Assembly: GCA_011033025.1 (NCBI GenBank)
Contig: WFMF01000114.1
Coordinates: forward strand, 310,001 to 374,000
Source: Beroe forskalii
Taxonomy: Eukaryota > Ctenophora > Nuda > Beroida > Beroidae
Length of the DNA: 64,000 bases
Direction: 5' to 3'
The stretch's first letter is position 1; each line of letters opens with the position of its first letter. Under the pieces are notes generated by a model, which saw only the letters and a program-made list of their open reading frames with translations, was not told the DNA's origin and did not search any database. The position numbers and the translations under genes are program-made. Below, in pieces: positions 1 through 11,100 of this stretch.

Positions 1-1910
1 AACAACTCAAAACATACCCCAATCAACGCATTACATACCCCAATCAACTCATAACACACCCCCACCAAGCCATCCACTCTTAGCTATTACTACTAAACGG
101 GGGATGGATCCACAAGAGATCCAAACAGAGTCCCCAGCACGGAACCTCCCCATAGGAGGTCCCTGTTGCCAGGGCTATTGCGGATGGCAACAAGTCCCGT
201 ACCCCCCCCCCCCCCCAGGAGGACCAATATGCCGGGAGCACTTTGGTTTCTATTTCTTTCATGGTTTCGGGAAGAGACTTCCTGCCCAGTGTTGGTATTC
301 CGGAATCCAAAGTACCTATCGACCTAACCCACTCACAAGCCACCCCTGTCCCCTATCTACTCATAAGTTATGCTAGGAATGGATAGGGGTATGTTATGGG
401 TTGAATGGGGTATGTTATGAGTTAAGAGGGGCATGTTACGAGTTGATAGGGGTGTGCTAGGAGTTGATAGGTGTATGTTATGAGTCATAACATACACCTA
501 TCAACACATAGCGCACCCCTATCAACTCGTAACATAAACCTTTAAATCATAACATACCCCAATCAATCCATAACATACCCCTATCCATTCTTAGCATACC
601 TGTCTCAGCTCATAACATACCCCATCACCCCAATCAACTCATAACATACCCTAATTAACTCATAAGAAACCCCTGTCGACTCATAACACACCTCTATATC
701 AACTCATAACACTATAACATATCATGATCAACTCATAACATACCCCTATCAACTCGTAGCATATCCCTCTCAACTTTTAGCATACACTCTCAACTCAGAA
801 CATACCTCTTTCGACGGTTAACATACCCCAATAAACACACAACACATCCCTGTCAACTCATAACATACCCCAATCCACTCATTACCCAGCCCTATCACTC
901 TATCAGTAATACTGTTAGCGTTGAGTTACGAGTTGAGAGGGGTATGCTACGAGTTGAGAGGGGTGTGTTATGAGCTGAGAGGGGTGTGTTACAAGTTGAG
1001 AAGGGTGACTCATGAGAGGAGAGGGGTTGGTTATAAGTAGATTGGGATAAGGTATAATTTGATAGGGGACAGGGCTATTACTTGATAGTGGTATGCTAAT
1101 TGAGTTGAAAGGGGTGTGTAATGAGTTGATTGGGGTTTGTTATGAGTTGAGAGGGGCGTGTTATGAGTTGATAGGGCTTTGTTATGAGATGATAGAGGTG
1201 TGTTATGAGTTGATAGGATGTTTAAGAAGTTAAGAGTTGAGAGTGGAATGTCATAAGTTGATAGGGGTATGTCATGAGATGATAGGGGTGTGTTTTGAGT
1301 TAATAGGGGTATGTTATCAGTTATGAGTTGATAGGGATATGCTAAGAGTTGATAGGGGTATGCTATGATTTCATTGGGGCGTGTTATGAGTTGATTAGGG
1401 TATGTAATGCGTTGATTGAGGTATGTTATGAGTTGATAGCGGTGTGTAATGAGTTGATAGGGGTGTTTTATGAGTTGAGAGGGGTATGTTTTGAGTTGAT
1501 AGGGGTGTTTTATGAGTTGAGAGGGGAATGTTGTGAGTTGATAGGGGTGTGTTATGAGTTGAGAGGGGTATGTTGTGAGTTGATTGGGGTTTGTTATGAG
1601 TTGAGAGGGGTATGTTGTGAGTTGATAGGGGTGTGTTATGAGTTGATAGGGGTGTGTTATGAGTTGATAGGGGTGTGTTATGAGTTGACAGGGTGTTTTA
1701 TGAGTTGATTGGGGTATGCTGTGAGTTGAGAGGGGTGCGTTATGAGTTGATTGGGGTGTGTTGTGAGTTGATAGGGGTGTGTTATGAGTTGATAGCGGTG
1801 TGTAATGAGTTGATAGGGTATGTGGTGAGTTGATTGGGGTTTGTTATGAGTTGATAGTGGTATGCTACGAGAATGAGAGGGGTATGCTAAGAGCTGATAT
1901 GGGTATATAT
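1..1910. repeat. 21-bp minisatellite in alternating orientation
   Basis: Degenerate tandem copies of a 21-bp unit whose plus-strand core is GAGTTGATAGGGGTGTG. Orientation flips along the array: 1-75 is minus, about 366-483 plus, about 485-905 minus and about 910-1905 plus. The flip at 484 is a near-perfect palindrome with arms 466-483 and 485-502. Because 21 is a multiple of three, some stretches lack stops and give a spurious open frame with a GVCYELI period. The segment 76-365 is a separate insertion. Confidence 0.9.
80..365 (-). mobile_element. non-LTR retrotransposon 3'-end fragment
   Basis: The minus-strand translation contains VALATGT-like and EVPCWG..CLDLL segments that are also found in the element at 28435-28915 (VRDLLPSAIALATGTS here, VRDWFPSTVALATGTS there). 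The nucleotide match covers the GATCCAAACAGA and CCCCAGCACGG blocks. This is a second, older copy of the same interspersed family, landed inside the 21-bp array. A run of 15 C interrupts it at about 200-214. The family (LINE 3' end) is inferred from the better-preserved copy. Confidence 0.5.
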
Positions 1911-1929
1911 TATGCCTTGTAGCTTTTTT

Positions 1930-2235
1930 ATTGAGTTATTACTCCAAAACAGAAAATCCTAGGGCTTCAGTACTGTTACCTACCCCCTATAATGTGTTGA
2001 TTGCGATCATTTTAAGGTGGTTGGTTTGCTCTCAACTCCAAAAGGAACGAAAGTTACATTTTTCACATGGCGCTTCCTCGCGAGTGACGTATAATCAGTT
2101 TTTGGGCTGTAACTCGAAAACGGAAGGTCCTAGGGCTTTGGAACCATCATCCGCCTGGCATAATGTGGCCATTGCGGTCATTTTAAGATGGAACGTTTGT
2201 TTTCAACTCCAAAAGGAACCGAAGTTATGAGTATT
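1930..2235. repeat. diverged tandem duplication of about 170 bp
   Basis: Two copies (about 1937-2075 and 2110-2230) share the blocks TCCTAGGGCTT, ATTTTAAG.TGG and CAACTCCAAAAGGAAC. Both stay open in the same plus frame and give similar peptides (SKTENPRA and SKTEGPRA; QLQKERKL and QLQKEPKL). It may be an old repeat or a relic of coding sequence. I do not recognise it. Confidence 0.5.
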
Positions 2236-2494
2236 TTCCTACGCACAAGATGGGCGTGGTCAAAAAAGGGTGTGGTCGGCTGATACAAAATTGTCGACAA
2301 GTCACGTTAGCTTCCTTAGGGTCTTAAATAACATATCCAGTTGCTAAATCGCTTTTAACATTCAAAGCCAACGGATTTCCATTTCACCCCTGACTATATA
2401 TTGTTAATTCGTTCACCTAAATTTTGAAGCTTCTCAAATCTTACGGATTGACACGTTTGAATGCGTCCATTCATATCCCATTCCCACTTTCCAG

Positions 2495-2788
2495 TTCGAA
2501 GCTCAACACGCCCAGTAAATCCACTGCTCGTGATTTGACCCAACCAGACAAGACTCAGAAGACAGCACCCACTACATCAGGAAAAGAAGCAGTGCCCTCC
2601 ACTGAACGGAAAAGGACAGTATCTGGTGGTAGAGAGAGTAAGAAAAGGACGGTTTCCGGTGGTGAAGAAAGCAGCAGAAGGACGGTGTCAGGTGGCAATG
2701 GGAAGAGGGCAGTGTCTGGTGAGAAGAGAGTTAATGAGAGTTACAGGGCGGCATTGGGACAACAGGAAACCCCGCCATCCAATGTCAG
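2495..2788 (+). CDS. exon with RTVSGG repeats (KEN-box gene)
   Basis: The acceptor is the AG at 2493-2494 (CTTTCCAG); the donor after 2788 is GTCAG|gtacta. Incoming phase 2, outgoing phase 2. The outgoing AG joins the T at 2949 to make Ser, giving an uninterrupted frame into the SPxK exon. The repeats KRTVSGG, RRTVSGG and KRAVSGE lie at about 2605-2730. Confidence 0.7.
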
Positions 2789-5164
2789 GTACTAAGTGGT
2801 TCCGAGTATTAATGATAACTATTCTAAGTTGTGAACAATTTCTCAGCTTCATTCCCATTTCCTTTCTCCAAATTTGATATTCTAAACGTTTCCATCTTTG
2901 CTCGCCCTCCCTCTGTTCCTCCCTTTCAACACAACCGTTTTCTCTCAGTGGTGTCAAAGTCTCTCAGAACAGTCCTCCTCGAGTCCAAAGACTCCAGGTT
3001 GATCTCAGTAACAGGGGAAACAAGAAGAAAGCTCCCAGCCCTCTCAAGGCTCCTTCATCCAGGAGCCGTAGTCCACACAAAGTGGCACCTAGTCCACAGA
3101 AAGTGGCACCTAGTCCCCAGAAAGTGGCAGCTGCCAGCCCTTACAAGACAGCCACTGCAAGCCCTCGGAAGATGACAGCTGCTAGTCCACAGAAGAGAAC
3201 CCCACAAAGCACCAAACGAACAAGTGAGATTTCTCTTCCATTTGTTGCTTGATATAATATATTTGTCCTCATATTCTTGATACCAGTATTCAATCTTTCA
3301 ATGAACTCCCTGGTAACTCTACAACAGCGGGAGGTCCATTCCAAAACGGAACTAAAATTAAAATCCGACTTATAACTAAAAACTTAATTGCAAATTTGCT
3401 TGATCTAAGTCTGTTTCGGAATGTCCTCCTCCCCCTCTCATGTGTATCTCAGGTGTAAGAAAGCTCCTGTTCCTCCCCACCACAACGGGGTTCCTCGACA
3501 GAGTTCCGGGGGCACCAACAACCTCAACTCTCCCAGCAGGACTGAATCCAGGAACAAGGAGGGGCAGATGAACGTTTACCAGGTTTGTCTGGGTGAAGGA
3601 TTCGCTTCCTTTGCAAGAATTTGTTTTGTTATTCGCCCTGAGCCGTGGAATGATTTTGAGATGAAATCTGCTTATTCCGGCGGATCTAAAAACAAAACAT
3701 GTTAACTTCTTATTTAATTACGTCAACAATGCCTCTCTTTCCAGGAATCAGGAGATAGTTTCGACCTCTCCCCCTCGCTCAAACAAAGCAACACTGCATC
3801 CCTGGACTTTGACAACGTTATTGATGAGGTGTTCGGAAGCATCCAGGCAGAGAGTACTGGACTCTCTTCAGACACCACCCCCTCCTTCCATCCCAGCTGT
3901 GAGGTGGGTTTATAGATGAGGCAGAAATATATTGAAGTTTAAATGGTTGTCGTTTAACTGATCATACGAAAATATGTTTTCATCAGACGCTTTCGAAAAT
4001 CATGTGATTATCTTTGTCAAACAGCGTTTCAAATGACCAATCTTTGATGTTGATGAGACGAATGATAAAAAGCCCCGCACCCAGGAAAATCATAGAAACT
4101 TTCTGAGGGACTATTTTCTTAAGAAATTTCTAAGCAATTAATCAGCCTCCCTCTCACAGGAAGGGTTACCGAACCCCCACTAAAGTTGGAGGAAGCAGTG
4201 ATATCGGCAGTAAGACACCGGGGTCAGCAAGCAGAAAGGTTTCTAGGAACACTCCTCTTACTTCCACCATGAGGGAGGGGGCACCAGAGTTCGAGCCCAT
4301 TGGTGAGTGGTTTTGGAGTTTTGGAACTTTGGAAAAATGAATAGATTATTCTGTCAGACGCAAGTCTTTATGAGATGATGCTTTGTCTCAGTTGTATTCC
4401 ATAGACTTCAGCAATGCTTGAATGAATAATTACAGATGCTGAATGCTCCCTTTTCCAAGCGCCAGCTCAATTAAGATATCTCCTTTCTTCAGGTGATGTG
4501 ACAGCCATAGAACCCCGGTCTGTTCATCGAAGACGAGCTGCCCTTGAAACCCCCAACATAACCCCAATCTGTGAGGAGGAGGAAGAAGAACTAGAAGAAG
4601 AAGAAACGAGAACCAAGCTGTATTCCCGGTTAAACCCCCTGCTTCTCATATCCCTGGAGGCGGCACCCCTAAAACTACTGAAGGAGGAGGGGTGGGTGCT
4701 GTGCGAGATATGAAGGAGTTCGTACCCTCGCCTCTAAGGGGTGCTGTTGTGGAACGAGGAGACTCTCTGATGGAGGGTTACTTCGACAGCTCCATCAGTA
4801 CCATAGGAGAGGAGGAGGAGGAAGAAGAAGAAGAGGAAAAGGAGAATGAAGTTCCTCCTTCCAACAAGAGACGATCTGAGTCCCCCGCCGAGCGATCCCC
4901 CTCAAAACGTGTAATGAGTGAGGGGAGTAAATACTGCTCCCCTAAACCCCTCTCTCCGATTAAGAGGAGTAGCCCCCGGTCTATCTCCCCCCGCTCAACT
5001 GTCTCAAGGGCTCAGGTTCAGCGCGCAGGAAGAACAGCAGTGAGTCGAGTAAGAAGGCCGAGTCTGATCAGTCGCCGGGGAGCAGTGAGTTGAAGCCGAG
5101 TCCGATCACTGTCAGACCGAAGCCGAAGTTCCAGGTTATCAACGGGAAGTTGGTGCCGATATAA
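2495..5164 (+). CDS. Ser/Pro-rich KEN-box protein, 3' part of gene (6 exons)
   Basis: Function not recognised. Proposed exons are 2495-2788, 2949-3223, about 3464-3582, 3745-3903, about 4164-4302 and 4493-5164, ending with TAA at 5162-5164. The first exon begins in phase 2, so 5' exons lie upstream, probably outside the window. About 550 codons are visible. The protein is basic and low-complexity: three RTVSGG-type repeats, a run of S-P-x-K sites (SPHK, SPQK, SPQK, SPYK, SPRK, SPQK) typical of CDK/MAPK phosphorylation, acidic Glu runs, a KEN box (EKENEVPPSNKR, near 4840) and the C-terminus KPKFQVINGKLVPI. A KEN box with CDK sites suits a cell-cycle-regulated nuclear or microtubule protein, but that is inference. 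Exons 3 and 5 need AGs 11 and 4 nt downstream of the best acceptor to keep frame. The last exon needs frame changes near 4580-4615 and at the C6 run 4987-4992. Confidence 0.65.
2949..3223 (+). CDS. exon with SPxK repeats (KEN-box gene)
   Basis: Acceptor TTTTCTCTCAG ends at 2948; donor ACAA|gtgaga begins at 3224. The frame reads GVKVSQNSPPRVQ, then SRSPHKVAPSPQK and further SPYK/SPRK/SPQK sites to QSTKRT. Six S-P-x-K motifs lie within about 45 residues. The clean phase match to the upstream exon supports real coding sequence. Confidence 0.7.
4493..5164 (+). CDS. terminal exon with KEN box and two frame breaks
   Basis: Acceptor TCCTTTCTTCAG ends at 4492. Frame 1 reads GDVTAIEPRSVHRRRA to the Glu tract. 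Coding character then continues one frame over as FPVKPPASHIPGGGTPKTT through the KEN box and SPIKRSSPRSISPRS, and shifts again to GSGSARRKNSSESSKKAESD and the C-terminal FQVINGKLVPI. Both shifts go the same way and are each repaired by one added base. The second falls on six C's at 4987-4992. Assembly error is more likely than a broken gene, because all three frames look constrained. Confidence 0.6.
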
Positions 5165-8100
5165 ACAATAACAATGACGCTGACCGAAGGTCTAAGTCAA
5201 ATCACCGGTGGTGATATGAACAATGAAGCTGGCACAACTTCGTATCCAAAACATGAATGACTCTGGAAGCCTTTTCGGACTGGACCAAGAAGTGAAAAAT
5301 GACATAAAACAGGTGGAATCGAAACGGACTTAAATTGCTGCATCGAAGTACGTATCGATTTTGGGTCGTTCAACGCTGTGATATGAATATGATTTGATAT
5401 CTTGAAAATGGAACTGATTATGACAATGCCATGGACTGTTGGGTAGAATACCCGAACTAATATACCTATATTTTAGTATTTTTGATTTCCAATTCTCCGC
5501 CAATTCAGTTGAATTTTGATAGATTTCGTTACATACTTACATAGAAATATTGCATTTGCAAAAAATATGTCTTGCATATTCTGCAGGTAGTGGTTGCATT
5601 ACATTAAAACTGGAATCAGAGATATGATGGATTGTTTTGTTCATGGGTGACTATGATCTTGATTTTAATGATGATTGATGATCCATAAAAACTTTCCATA
5701 TCAGATGGCGACACTCAACAATGTTGGAAACCAGATATTACCTTGACAGATTTTTAAACTGTGGATTTTGTTTTAATATCACATAATTGTGCATGTTGTT
5801 TATTTCATGTCAAAAATGTCAAATATTTCATGTAATATCAAAATTTATATCAAAGTTGATTATATATGCTATTTTCAATGAATCTAATGAAACTTTAAAA
5901 CATGAACAGTGGTAAAATGATGTCCATATCTCTGATGAAAGAGGGGGTCTGTGGTTTCCCAGAGTTGTAATTTAAAATTTCAAAATCGTGGTTCAAAGGA
6001 CGAAATGACCTCTTCAAAGTGAAAGATTAACTCTCCGGTTGCATTAAACTTACTGAAACACCAAACACTTTAGAACTTTGCTGCACTCAGAACATCAAAG
6101 TATAGCAATGCCTCTGAAAACTCTTTCACCTAATTTGTCCTCAACTTCTTTGTGCTATCTGCTCTCTTTCTTGCCTGGGAGTGTCATGTGCTCTTATTGA
6201 CATCATCTGGAATGATGTTATGATGCTCTCTTTAACCCTCGACTACATTTCTAACTTCTCTCGCTTCTTCTCGGTTATTTAGTTTATGAATTTTCATTCT
6301 TCGCCGCAGTTAACCAGCATCAAGTTCAACTGCACACTGATTTATTTTAAGGGGCCGCTTTTATCCGATTGCCAATCAATGTGTGTTATTGTCAAAGCAA
6401 AGATGTGGTTACAATTGTGTAATGTGATTACAATTGTAATGACCTCCATTATCCATTGTGGATTGAGGATGTATCTAATTGCTTAATTGTATGCAGTCCA
6501 CAAAGCATGTATGGCAATTGGCATGTATTTATTGTATTCTTGTGAGTGTAATATAATCGTACAACAAGTACACTAGAATTTGTACACACATTCCCATTTG
6601 GAGGAAGAAGAGGAGCTTGAGCATTAACATGCATGATCTGACATTCTCTAATAACACCACTCTCTCCGGAGCTGGGACTTCGTAGAGTTGCTGCTGATGC
6701 CGCCTTCAGGTGGCGTGGTATTCTTCTGTCTATTCATGGTACATTCTTCTTCGTGTTGCGTTTCGTAGAGCTCTTGTTCTTTGTTTTACTTTTAGACACT
6801 CTTTAGGTTTTGGTGCAAAAACATGGCTTTAAAAAAGTTTAATTGTTATCGCAAAATTTTGAATGGTTCTGACTGATTAGTGGATGACTGTTCTACTGAA
6901 AAAAGAAGTATTTTCCTCACTGACGTATTGTACTCTCAGTCTCAATCTCTACCTCAGCACTTCAGCGCCTGGCTTGAAACTCATTATTTCCATTAAACCA
7001 ATTTAAACCCTTCAAATGAAGAATTTCTGTTCCAAGCTCAAGTAAAACTCTTTCTTCCACTAAATCATATGGTTCACTTACTCATGGGTTAACCCCAAAT
7101 GCACTGAACGAACAGTGATCAACATAGCTGAAGCTCCCAAGTATATGACCTCAACATAGGACACATCGGTTAACTCAGTACTCCCATGAAATCTATTTCC
7201 CACATATAAACGCACGTATAATACTCTGTACAATTACATGTAGGTATATACCCACTAGTAATAGTAATATACCGAGCTATTGCTGCACGATCACGTATAC
7301 CAGTAGTACTAGTAGTACCTGCACTCTGTGCTTCTTCTGTGTGCTTTATAAAGGTACACTCTATACTGTTATAGACCTCCTCCAATGCTATTGCTCAGAT
7401 AGGTATTTGTATGTACCTACGTATTGCGAGCTATATGCTGCGTGTGTGTAGGTGCAGTACACTAAACTATCGCGTGTGTGTATTGTGTACATATCATCAT
7501 ATGAACAAAGAGCGCTCCCCATAGTATTGTATTCACTTTACGTGTTGTGTTTCATTTGTTTATATAGTGGGGCTCCAGGCACGTTGCTCTGCGGTTATAC
7601 TGGATCGTTGTGTGTTTTGTGCTTTTCTTCGTATAATTTTGTACTTCTACATTTGTCTGGAATTGGTGTTGGTGGGTGATTGTGCCCCACAGTAGGTGGC
7701 ATATTTGGTAAACCGTTTACTCGCAATTTGCTTTGTTGTGAGTCTTGATTAACTTTTAATTTGTTCCCGGACATCATAGCTTCATAGGAATAGGATAGTT
7801 GACTTTGCTCTTATAACTGCCCTCGTTTATGGATCAGTAAACATTGCATAGTTCAAGTTGATTCATAACTTCGCAATGCATTTTTTGTTCTCTGGTCCCG
7901 GCCAGCATCCTCGGGTTATCCTCGTTGAAAACTAGGGCTGATATTGAGGGGGTCAGTTCCAAATCGACTATGGCTGCGGTTTCAAGCTTGTATGTCGATG
8001 ATTACATTATGGGAAACAAAGCCATGTTTGAAGGTCATATATATGAGCCAAAATAAAAATAAAATTGGACACATATATTAACCTTGCATGGTTACACGTA

Positions 8101-11100
8101 TAATCGTTCATTTTTCATTGCCTTTTGTAACCCTGAGATATGGACTGATCGGACTACAGCACTTCTGTACTGTAGTTCATAGATTAAAATATTGTGATAC
8201 GCCCAAAATTAGCGTGAGGTCATCATGTTGCGATGTTGATGTCGAATGAAGGTATCCAAACCAAATTCAATTAAATTGCAAGTTAACCTCATTATTCATT
8301 CCTTCATTGTTCGCATTGTTTGTTTGCTATCTCACTGTGTTCATAATTATTTCGAATTGAGAAATTGCACAATACAAAGATACAAAATGCATGAACTTGA
8401 AGTAACTATCGGTAGAAGAATTATCGGTAGAATTGAGCAGTTACGTAGTCCAGCCAACCGTGAATCGTGAAATTATGGCAGAAATTTCCATCGAAATACG
8501 GCGTCCACCATTCATCGTCCATATAATCAAACATTTAAAAGTAGCGCGCGCACTCTGACACACACACGTGACTCTGTATCTTCTTTCAATTGAGTGTGGA
8601 AGAGGCGGAATGTACCAAGTGTAGAGGTGTGCGTGGAAGAGGCACGCGTGTGGGGCTGTGAGTGCGCGCACTTTGTCCCTTTCATTTCGGTGATCATGTC
8701 CCACATTCCGCATTCCATTCGATACACTCTGACTCCGATTTTATTTTCACATTGCTTTTGTAGCTGAATTACATCCGTGTGTTTGTGTCTGAACTGCACT
8801 GTACTGTCTTGCTGTGATTTAACTGTCAGTGTCATGATTTCAGAATGTAGATTGGCGATGGCCCATTCAACATACTTTTTCTGGTATACTTCTAGTGTTT
8901 TGCCAGTTGGTATGGTGCAATGGTGATGTAATGTCTTATTTCCAAATTTACTCCCCATTTCCTGTCATTTTTGTTTTCACTTTTTACTTTTTGTTTCGAA
9001 AAACACCGAATTTGATCAGTCAGGTGATAAAGAACTGATAAAGAGCTGATAACGTTTAACAGGGCCGGGTTTCGCACTTTTACAGTTCTCACTTTCACAA
9101 GATCAATTTTGTTACCTCCCATTGTTTTTTCTGTAATTTCCTGAGTTCCTGTCCTGCTGCACCTGAATATCGGTTCCTCTGTTATTTGCTGGATTTATAT
9201 AACAGCTGTTTCCACTTGGAACCCAGCCAAATACAGCACCTCATAGATTTGTTGATTATATGATTTGCTGTAAAACTATCTTATCATATGCCTATATTTA
9301 TCTCGCAATCTGTGCTTATCATCATTCCCTAGCGGGGTAAGCTGTAGTTAATTAAAATATCAGCTGTAGCCATGGTAACCGCGCCTCTATATAGCTATAT
9401 ATAATATACTCCTTTATAATATACTCCTTTTCAACAGCTCCCACCAGCACCAGCTTTATAATAAAGAATTGGAGTGGCCACTAACTTATCAATTACAGCA
9501 GCTTTTAGTGCTCTTAAGATGCTCGTGTTCTATTATTATTATTATTATCTTAATATAGTCTGCTATCTTAGACTGTCTAGATCTACCGACCTGATTTTAT
9601 GGTTCTATTATTATATTGAACTCATGTATTCCATCTTTGACGGCAGATCGGTATTTGATCAAACTCATGATGTCTTGAATATTCTGCAGTAGAGGACTAG
9701 AGGATTCTGTGGTCTTTAGTACAATCAGGATCGTTGAGTATCTTCAATCATCATCACAACATGTTCATATCTTAACAAATTAACTTCATATCTTAACAAA
9801 TTAACTTGGCCATCCTCCCTTCAGATCAGAATCCGCTGATTCTATTAACCAGTTGCTCACTTGTGTAAGCACTTTTTAGAAATTTAAACCATATCCTTTC
9901 TGGAGAAAAAAGCATTCAACAATTATCAAAGATTCGAATTATCCAGTCGAATTATCTTTCTGTCTATATTGTAATGGTTTGCTGGTTTGTTAAGCCTGTA
10001 ATTTGTTGCTGGATACTTACTAATTACTTACATAATCAAATGCAAAAGTGGAAGTAACGCGTTACTTTGGAGTTGGGACACTGCCAAAGTACATGAAACC
10101 CAGAAACCATACAATGTTTAACCTAAACCAGGGTCGAGCCTATAACTAACATGTTAACCTATACAAACATTTCTGAGAACTTCGTTCTGTTGAATATGTG
10201 TATACGTATTTGGGACAAGTTTTAAGTTTTCGTTGTTTGTACCTCAGTCGAAGGCTGAGTTTGTTGAACACTGAAGGCAAAATAAAAGTACATGTGTAGT
10301 GGGTTGTGATCACTGGCCAATGGCTAGCCGACGCCTCATGACACCAAGGGTTGTTATCTTTGACAATTGACAGCTGCTGCTAATGATCTCTCTTGAAACT
10401 TTATACCCACTTTACGCTGACACCCCCAGTGAAATCACACCAAATTGACAACATTTTCGCTGGGAAGAAACATTAACATATGCCATGTTACGTATCTTGA
10501 GATCACCAGGTTTCCATTATTATTATTTCCAGTATCTTATTTCATTGATAATAATAATATGTTTTGTTTTTTTTTGTTGGTATGGATGCCCTGTCGCCTT
10601 TATAACAGCTGGTTATATTAAACTCAAACGAGAACAAAGTATGCTCCTATATAACTTTACTCCATGTTATATTGTATTGAATTATAGAATTGTATTGAAT
10701 TATAGAATTTATATTCCTGTATTCCCTCATTATTTAACCAATTTGATTTGCTATTGACTAATGGTTCAATATAATACGTCTGTATGTATGTACTGTGTAT
10801 GAAATCCTCTCCGAGACAGACTATTAATCAAGAAATGAGTTTCATTCCTTGACAAACTCTAATTATTACTCCTTACTAAAGTTCCTCACTGCTTACCCTC
10901 CCGCCTCGTCGCGTTTTCTCGACATTATTTGATGAGGATAGAACTCGTATTATTACCCCTCAAGTTTATTACCAAAGAAATCATTACTATATCAATGGTT
11001 GATGAAATTTGTATTATAATTTTCATTTCATCGCAATTACTGTAGAAAGATCTCGGCTTGAGACTTATTAAAGGCTATTAAAACTTTCTGGTCTTTGAAC

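Noticed and set aside
1349..1708. 119-codon plus frame with the GVCYELI period
   Set aside because: 21-bp minisatellite read in frame; no other coding signal.
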